Shown: positions 14,330-17,217 of the stretch, piece by piece
Layout of the letters: each line of letters opens with the position of its first letter
How positions within the stretch are numbered: the first letter of the stretch is position 1
Assembly (NCBI GenBank): GCA_025935655.1
Contig: JAICUV010000046.1
Location: 1 to 17,217 of the forward strand
Origin: Chloroflexota bacterium
GTDB lineage: Bacteria; Chloroflexota; Limnocylindria; Limnocylindrales; CSP1-4
Direction of reading: 5' to 3'
DNA length: 17,217 bases
Position numbers and translations under genes: made by a program
Notes under the pieces: model-generated
Databases searched by the model: none
What the model saw: only the letters and a program-made list of their open reading frames with translations
What the model was told of the DNA's origin: nothing

Positions 14330-15471
14330 CAGCAGAACCCCCGGAAGCTGCGCGGGCCCGCTTCGTCGAGCTGGGCGAGCCGGTGCGACGCGGCCTCGAT
14401 GTCCAGCTCACCGCGCTCCAGCGCGCGCAGGATGTCGAGACGGGCGGCCTCGCGGCGGTCGACGACGCCCTCGGACCCGGTCCAGGCGTCGCCCGCGGTC
14501 GCGTCCGGGCGAACGAGGTTCGGCGCGGCCTCGGCCTCCGCAACGACCCACGGGGCCACGAACGTCGGCGCCTCGGGCGCCTCCGGGGCGACGGGCGCGG
14601 CCGGGGCGACGGGCGCCTGCGGGGCCGAGGGCGGACGGACCGGCGGGATCGGCGGGATCGGCGGGATCGTGGGCAGCTCCGACGTCCCGCGTCCCCGCAG
14701 GCGGATGTCGCCGGAGGTCGTGCGGACGCCGAGGCGGACCGAGCCGTCGCCGACGATGATCGTGCGCCGGCCGCGGCCGCCCTCGGCACGGTGGAGGCCG
14801 GTCGCGCGGACGTCGCCCGCGATCGTCTGCGTCTCCAGCCGGACGGGGCTCGACGTCTCGAGATGGACGTCGCCGCTCACGGAGCTGATCGTGTGCTCGA
14901 ACGCCGGGCCGAGGTCTGCGTCGAGCCGGATGTCGCCGCTCGTCGTGGACACCTGGAGTGCGTCGACGAGCGGCGCATGGAGCCGCAGGTCGCCCGAGAC
15001 CGTCCGGGCACGGATGCCCACCGAGCCCCGGGACTCGATGGTGAGGTCGCCGGACATCGTGTCGACGGTCAGCGAGCCACCGGGCACCACGAGGTGGATG
15101 TCCCCGGAGGCGGTGGACCAGTGGCTCTCGCCGTCCACGCCCTCCGCGTCCACGTCGCCTGACAGCGTCTTGCAGCTGACGCGAGCCGTCCGCGGGACGT
15201 CGATCTCCAGCGCGACAGAGCGATGCCCCCGGACGCTCAGGGGGCCGACACGGAACCCGCGCTCGGCGTCGCGGATGAACACCCGGCCGGGCGCTGTCTC
15301 GACGAGGACCTGGTCGTCGACGGGCTCGCCGCCGCGGGTGCGGACGCTCACGGCGTCGCCGTCGACGGCACGCAGCCGGACGTCGCTCGAGGTGAGGTTG
15401 ATCGACAGCTCGCCGCCCGGGCCCAGCGGGGCCATCCGGCCGGTCGTGGAGACGCTGGTCGTGTCCGTCAT
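14329..15471 (-). CDS. DUF4097 repeat protein with C-terminal SHOCT-like module
   Basis: A 380-residue protein. Residues about 20-260 contain eight [SA]GD turns at 104, 122, 140, 159, 178, 199, 218 and 253, spaced mostly 18-21 residues: LSGDV, ASGDI, MSGDL, VSGDL, TSGDI, VSGDV, IAGDV, TSGDI. This is the stacked beta-strand signature of DUF4097 (YvlB, LiaX beta domain). A Pro/Ala linker (267-305) follows, partly encoded by a tandem 9-bp repeat. The C-terminus RREAARLDILRALERGELDI (339-358) and the following residues to about 369 form the SHOCT-like helical module. There is no signal peptide or transmembrane helix, unlike surface-exposed LiaX, so it appears cytoplasmic. ATG 15471 has strong AAGGAG 6 nt upstream and overlaps the DUF2089 stop by 4 nt. 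In Firmicutes relatives act in envelope-stress sensing; the role here is inferred. Confidence 0.85.
   Translation of the reverse strand: MTDTTSVSTTGRMAPLGPGGELSINLTSSDVRLRAVDGDAVSVRTRGGEPVDDQVLVETAPGRVFIRDAERGFRVGPLSVRGHRSVALEIDVPRTARVSCKTLSGDVDAEGVDGESHWSTASGDIHLVVPGGSLTVDTMSGDLTIESRGSVGIRARTVSGDLRLHAPLVDALQVSTTSGDIRLDADLGPAFEHTISSVSGDVHLETSSPVRLETQTIAGDVRATGLHRAEGGRGRRTIIVGDGSVRLGVRTTSGDIRLRGRGTSELPTIPPIPPIPPVRPPSAPQAPVAPAAPVAPEAPEAPTFVAPWVVAEAEAAPNLVRPDATAGDAWTGSEGVVDRREAARLDILRALERGELDIEAASHRLAQLDEAGPRSFRGFC
14642..14668 (-). repeat. Three tandem 9-bp units encoding Ile-Pro-Pro repeats
   Basis: On the plus strand GGCGGGATC occurs three times in succession at 14642-14650, 14651-14659 and 14660-14668. 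Read on the minus strand it encodes IPP IPP IPP in the linker of the DUF4097 protein. A related imperfect repeat, GGGGCGACGGGCGC at 14585-14598 and 14603-14616, encodes the Pro/Ala part. Such units can change copy number and so vary linker length. Confidence 0.75.
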
Positions 15472-15905
15472 CGGACGCTCCTTCCCAGGGTGCGGATCGC
15501 CTCGGCCGCGGCCTCGGCGGTGAGCTCATGGCGCGACAGGCGCTCGAGGACCTCGCGTCTCGCAGCGGCGACTTCCTCTGCGGTCGCGGCCGCCGTCGCG
15601 GCGGCTTCGGCGGGGGTGGGCGGGTCGGCCTCGTCGCGGGGCCCGAACCCCAGCGCCCGGACGAGCGCCTCGACGCGTGCCCGGACCGTGGGATAGCTGA
15701 TCCCGAGCTCGCGCTCCATGTCGCGGAGGTTGCCGCGGCTGCGCAGGAAGCTCTCGAGGACCTGGAGCTGCTCGCGCGACAGGCGACCGAAGCGCCCCAC
15801 GGTGAACTCCCCCTCGATGGTGGTCCCGCACTCGCCGCAGCGGAGCCGCGTGACCGCGAGCTCGCTGGCGCAGACGGGACAGGTGGAGATGACGTCGTGC
15901 GGCAC
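15468..15905 (-). CDS. DUF2089-type zinc-ribbon/helix-turn-helix regulator
   Basis: A 145-residue protein. The N-terminal zinc ribbon uses Cys9, Cys12, Cys23 and Cys26 (CPVC and CGEC pairs). A helical DNA-binding-like region spans 42-86 (LSREQLQVLESFLRSRGNLR, then LGISYPTVRARVEALVRALG), as in DUF2089 and sigma-like HTH modules. An Ala-rich linker follows. Residues 117-140 (REVLERLSRHELTAEAAAEA) form the SHOCT-like helical module also present in the next two proteins. Start GTG 15905 has GAGAGG 6 nt upstream. It is the first gene of the operon and lies behind a promoter with a 15-bp dyad over its -10, so it may repress its own operon until its partner modules bind. The partner and inducer are unknown; the DNA-binding role is inferred. 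Confidence 0.82.
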   Translation of the reverse strand: MPHDVISTCPVCASELAVTRLRCGECGTTIEGEFTVGRFGRLSREQLQVLESFLRSRGNLRDMERELGISYPTVRARVEALVRALGFGPRDEADPPTPAEAAATAAATAEEVAAARREVLERLSRHELTAEAAAEAIRTLGRSVR

Positions 15906-15935
15906 TGGTGACCTCTCAAGTAATAACGTGTCTTT

Positions 15936-15950
15936 CGCTTTTCTAAAGCG
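15936..15950. promoter_or_regulatory. 15-bp inverted repeat over the -10, candidate operator
   Basis: CGCTTT-TCT-AAAGCG is a perfect dyad with 6-bp arms and a 3-bp centre. It overlaps the -10 hexamer of the DUF2089 operon, so a protein bound there would block polymerase. The DUF2089 protein encoded just downstream is the nearest candidate binder. The dyad is seen in the sequence; the ligand is inferred. It is not followed by a T-run in the transcript direction, and its position over the -10 argues against a terminator. Confidence 0.5.
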
Positions 15951-15968
15951 TTGTTTCTATTTTGTCAA
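15940..15968 (-). promoter_or_regulatory. Promoter of the DUF2089/DUF4097/SHOCT/MFS operon
   Basis: On the minus strand TTGACA (15968 to 15963) is followed by a 17-bp spacer and TAGAAA (15945 to 15940), which matches TATAAT at four positions. Transcription would start near 15933, leaving a leader of roughly 28 nt with ribosome site GAGAGG before GTG 15905. The area is strikingly AT-rich for this window. Confidence 0.6.
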
Positions 15969-16234
15969 GTGGGCTGCACCATCGGACGCACGAACAGCGA
16001 GATCCTGGCGCCCGGGGCGGGGTGAGGCGGGCGATGTTGGCCGCGCTGACACGTGCGTGCGAGAATCAGCGTCGGCGACGCCATCCAAGCGCGGCCCCGG
16101 CGGGGCGAGCGGGCTCACGCCGGCACCGGCTGCGGCAGGCTGCAACGCACCCGATACAGCAGGGTGCGCCCGGCCCGCCCGCGACGGAATGCGCCGGCAG
16201 GCATGGTGGGGCCCAACCGAACGGAGGGACACGC
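15969..16234 (+). promoter_or_regulatory. Upstream region of the YtxH-like gene
   Basis: This stretch has no convincing gene. A tentative promoter is TTGGCC at 16037-16042 with GAGAAT at 16061-16066, spacing 18 bp. A hairpin pairs CGCTGA at 16044-16049 with TCAGCG at 16066-16071, partly covering this promoter, and a short dyad GCCGG-CA-CCGGC lies at 16119-16130. A leader of about 160 nt would precede the gene, whose ribosome-binding site GGAGG is at 16223-16227. All elements except the ribosome-binding site are weak. Confidence 0.3.
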
Positions 16235-17188
16235 GTGACCATCCTCGAGCGCATCCGCGGCGAACGCCGCCCCGTCCAGTTCGGCCGCATCGCGAGGGAC
16301 CTCATGAACCGTGATATCAACGCTCTCGGCCGCGACGCGGCCGGCGTCCTGGACCAGGTCAAGGACATCCGGGGCGCGGCGGCAGACGCCATCGAGCACT
16401 TCCAGGCCCTCGCGTCGGACGCGGTGGACCGCGCCGGCGACGCGCTGGAGCACGTCGGCGACGAGGCGACCAAGGCCGCGAAGGACGTCAATGTCGACGC
16501 CATCAAGGGCAAGGGCGTCGACGACATCGCGGAGAAGCTCCGCAAGGCGCTGCCCACCGACCGCATCACCCAGATCGTCGAGAACCTCGAGCGCGAGCTG
16601 CCGACGACCGACAAGGGCCGCTACGACCGCGCCTACAGCCGTGGCTGGGCCAGGGCGCGCACCTCGTTCATCGTGGTCGGCGCCGCGACCGGTATCGCGG
16701 CCGGGATCGCCGGTGCGTGGCTCCTCGATCCGAAGCAGGGACCGCGCCGCCGGGCGGCGCTCCGTGGCCGGATCCGCGGCGCGACGAAGGACGTCTCGGG
16801 CACCCTGAGCCGGACCGCCACCATGACGAGCGACCGGGCCCGCGGGTTCGCCATCGAGCGTGGGCTGATCAAGCCCGGGACGGACGTCGAGCCGACGGGC
16901 ACGCCCGCCCGGGACGCGGCAGGTCGCTTCGTGCCCGCTGCCGCGCCGCGCATCCCGGTCATGGATATCCCGGCCGGCGCCCCCGCCGGCTTTGACGACG
17001 GCCCCGTGATGCCGCTCGCCGATGGTCCGATCACGGACCCGTCGTCGACCGAGCGCGAGCCGTTCAACAGCCCGGAGGGCGGGCGCATCGGCGGCGTCGC
17101 CGACGCGGAGGCAACCAGCCTGGCTGCGGCATCTGACGGGACCGCCGGCGACGAAGCCGAGCGCGGGGACTGGCACCGCACCGTCTAG
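16235..17188 (+). CDS. Single-pass YtxH-like envelope protein with helical N-terminus
   Basis: A 317-residue protein, start GTG 16235 with GGAGG 7 nt upstream; longer in-frame starts reach into non-coding sequence. Residues about 20-120 are amphipathic helix with regular Ala/Asp/Val spacing (for example DAVDRAGDALEHVGDEATKA at 62-81), recalling apolipoprotein- or late-embryogenesis-like coiled segments. Residues 144-163 form a glycine-rich membrane helix, and LLDPKQGPRRRAALRGR at 163-179 is the basic exit motif seen in YtxH-type proteins (LL.P..G..RR). The C-terminal 110 residues are Pro/Gly/Ala-rich and probably disordered (AGRFVPAAAPRIPVMDIPAG). The family is usually linked to stress or envelope integrity, but no molecular activity is known. 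The likely cytoplasmic side is uncertain. Confidence 0.65.
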   Translation: MTILERIRGERRPVQFGRIARDLMNRDINALGRDAAGVLDQVKDIRGAAADAIEHFQALASDAVDRAGDALEHVGDEATKAAKDVNVDAIKGKGVDDIAEKLRKALPTDRITQIVENLERELPTTDKGRYDRAYSRGWARARTSFIVVGAATGIAAGIAGAWLLDPKQGPRRRAALRGRIRGATKDVSGTLSRTATMTSDRARGFAIERGLIKPGTDVEPTGTPARDAAGRFVPAAAPRIPVMDIPAGAPAGFDDGPVMPLADGPITDPSSTEREPFNSPEGGRIGGVADAEATSLAAASDGTAGDEAERGDWHRTV

Positions 17189-17217
17189 CGCATCGTCATC
17201 CGTCCATCACGATCGCG

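Noticed and set aside
12432..14789. A minus-strand open frame of 785 codons over the MFS and SHOCT-like genes
   Set aside because: It is another frame of two good genes and consists of Arg/Pro/Ser-rich, repetitive sequence.
16044..16071. Hairpin CGCTGA/TCAGCG as a riboswitch or terminator
   Set aside because: The stem is short with a 16-nt loop and has no conserved core or T-run. It is mentioned only as part of the upstream region.
15962..16234. An in-frame upstream extension of the YtxH-like gene from ATG 15962
   Set aside because: It adds 91 residues of Arg/His/Gly-rich sequence with no fold and would pass through the promoter region. GTG 16235 has a strong ribosome-binding site.
1..17217. 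CRISPR arrays, tRNA or rRNA genes, insertion sequences and phage genes
   Set aside because: I found no direct-repeat arrays with spacers, cloverleaf signatures, transposase motifs or phage structural genes. The only tandem repeats are the short linker units inside the DUF4097 gene.

Overview
The window is very GC-rich, with strong third-position G/C in every frame and short intergenic gaps. Signal-like promoters sit almost directly on start codons. It looks like a chromosomal segment of a high-GC environmental bacterium. The gene mix fits Chloroflexota (Limnocylindria-like lineages) best: a MalT-type ATPase with a BTAD domain, a DUF2089/DUF4097/SHOCT-like cluster, an HhH-GPD protein beside a SemiSWEET, and several apparently leaderless promoters. 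A deep-branching Actinomycetota cannot be excluded from sequence alone. I see no rRNA, tRNA, CRISPR array, insertion sequence or prophage.

Layout. 1-216: no clear gene. 217-633 (+): small lipoprotein. 721-1497 (+): ArsR-type regulator fused to an SRPBCC/AHSA1 domain, preceded by a promoter with an inverted repeat between -35 and -10. 1682-2628 (-): two-gene unit of an HhH-GPD protein then a SemiSWEET. 2687-4761 (+): metal-dependent amidohydrolase then a glyoxalase-like protein, divergent from the previous unit across a 58-bp gap. 4536-6944 (-): four overlapping genes (two small single-pass proteins, ApbE flavin transferase, ferric-reductase-like haem membrane protein). Its last gene runs 226 bp antisense into the glyoxalase gene. 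7085-9105 (+): OmpR-type response regulator and sensor kinase, divergent from the redox operon and its plausible controller. 9130-12531 (+): 1133-residue ATPase/TPR/BTAD regulator.

12536-15905 (-): four-gene operon of DUF2089 zinc-ribbon/HTH protein, DUF4097 repeat protein, SHOCT-like protein and MFS exporter. It has a TTGACA promoter whose -10 is covered by a 15-bp inverted repeat. 16235-17188 (+): single-pass YtxH-like envelope protein.

Most interesting are two compact modules. One is the DUF2089/DUF4097/SHOCT-like operon: three consecutive proteins carry the same short helical module (two at the C-terminus, one at the N-terminus), which suggests that they bind one another or a common partner and control an exporter. 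The other is the ApbE/ferric-reductase operon, led by two tiny anchored proteins that share a short motif and faced by a two-component system. Functions are inferred from recognisable motifs; no searches were run.
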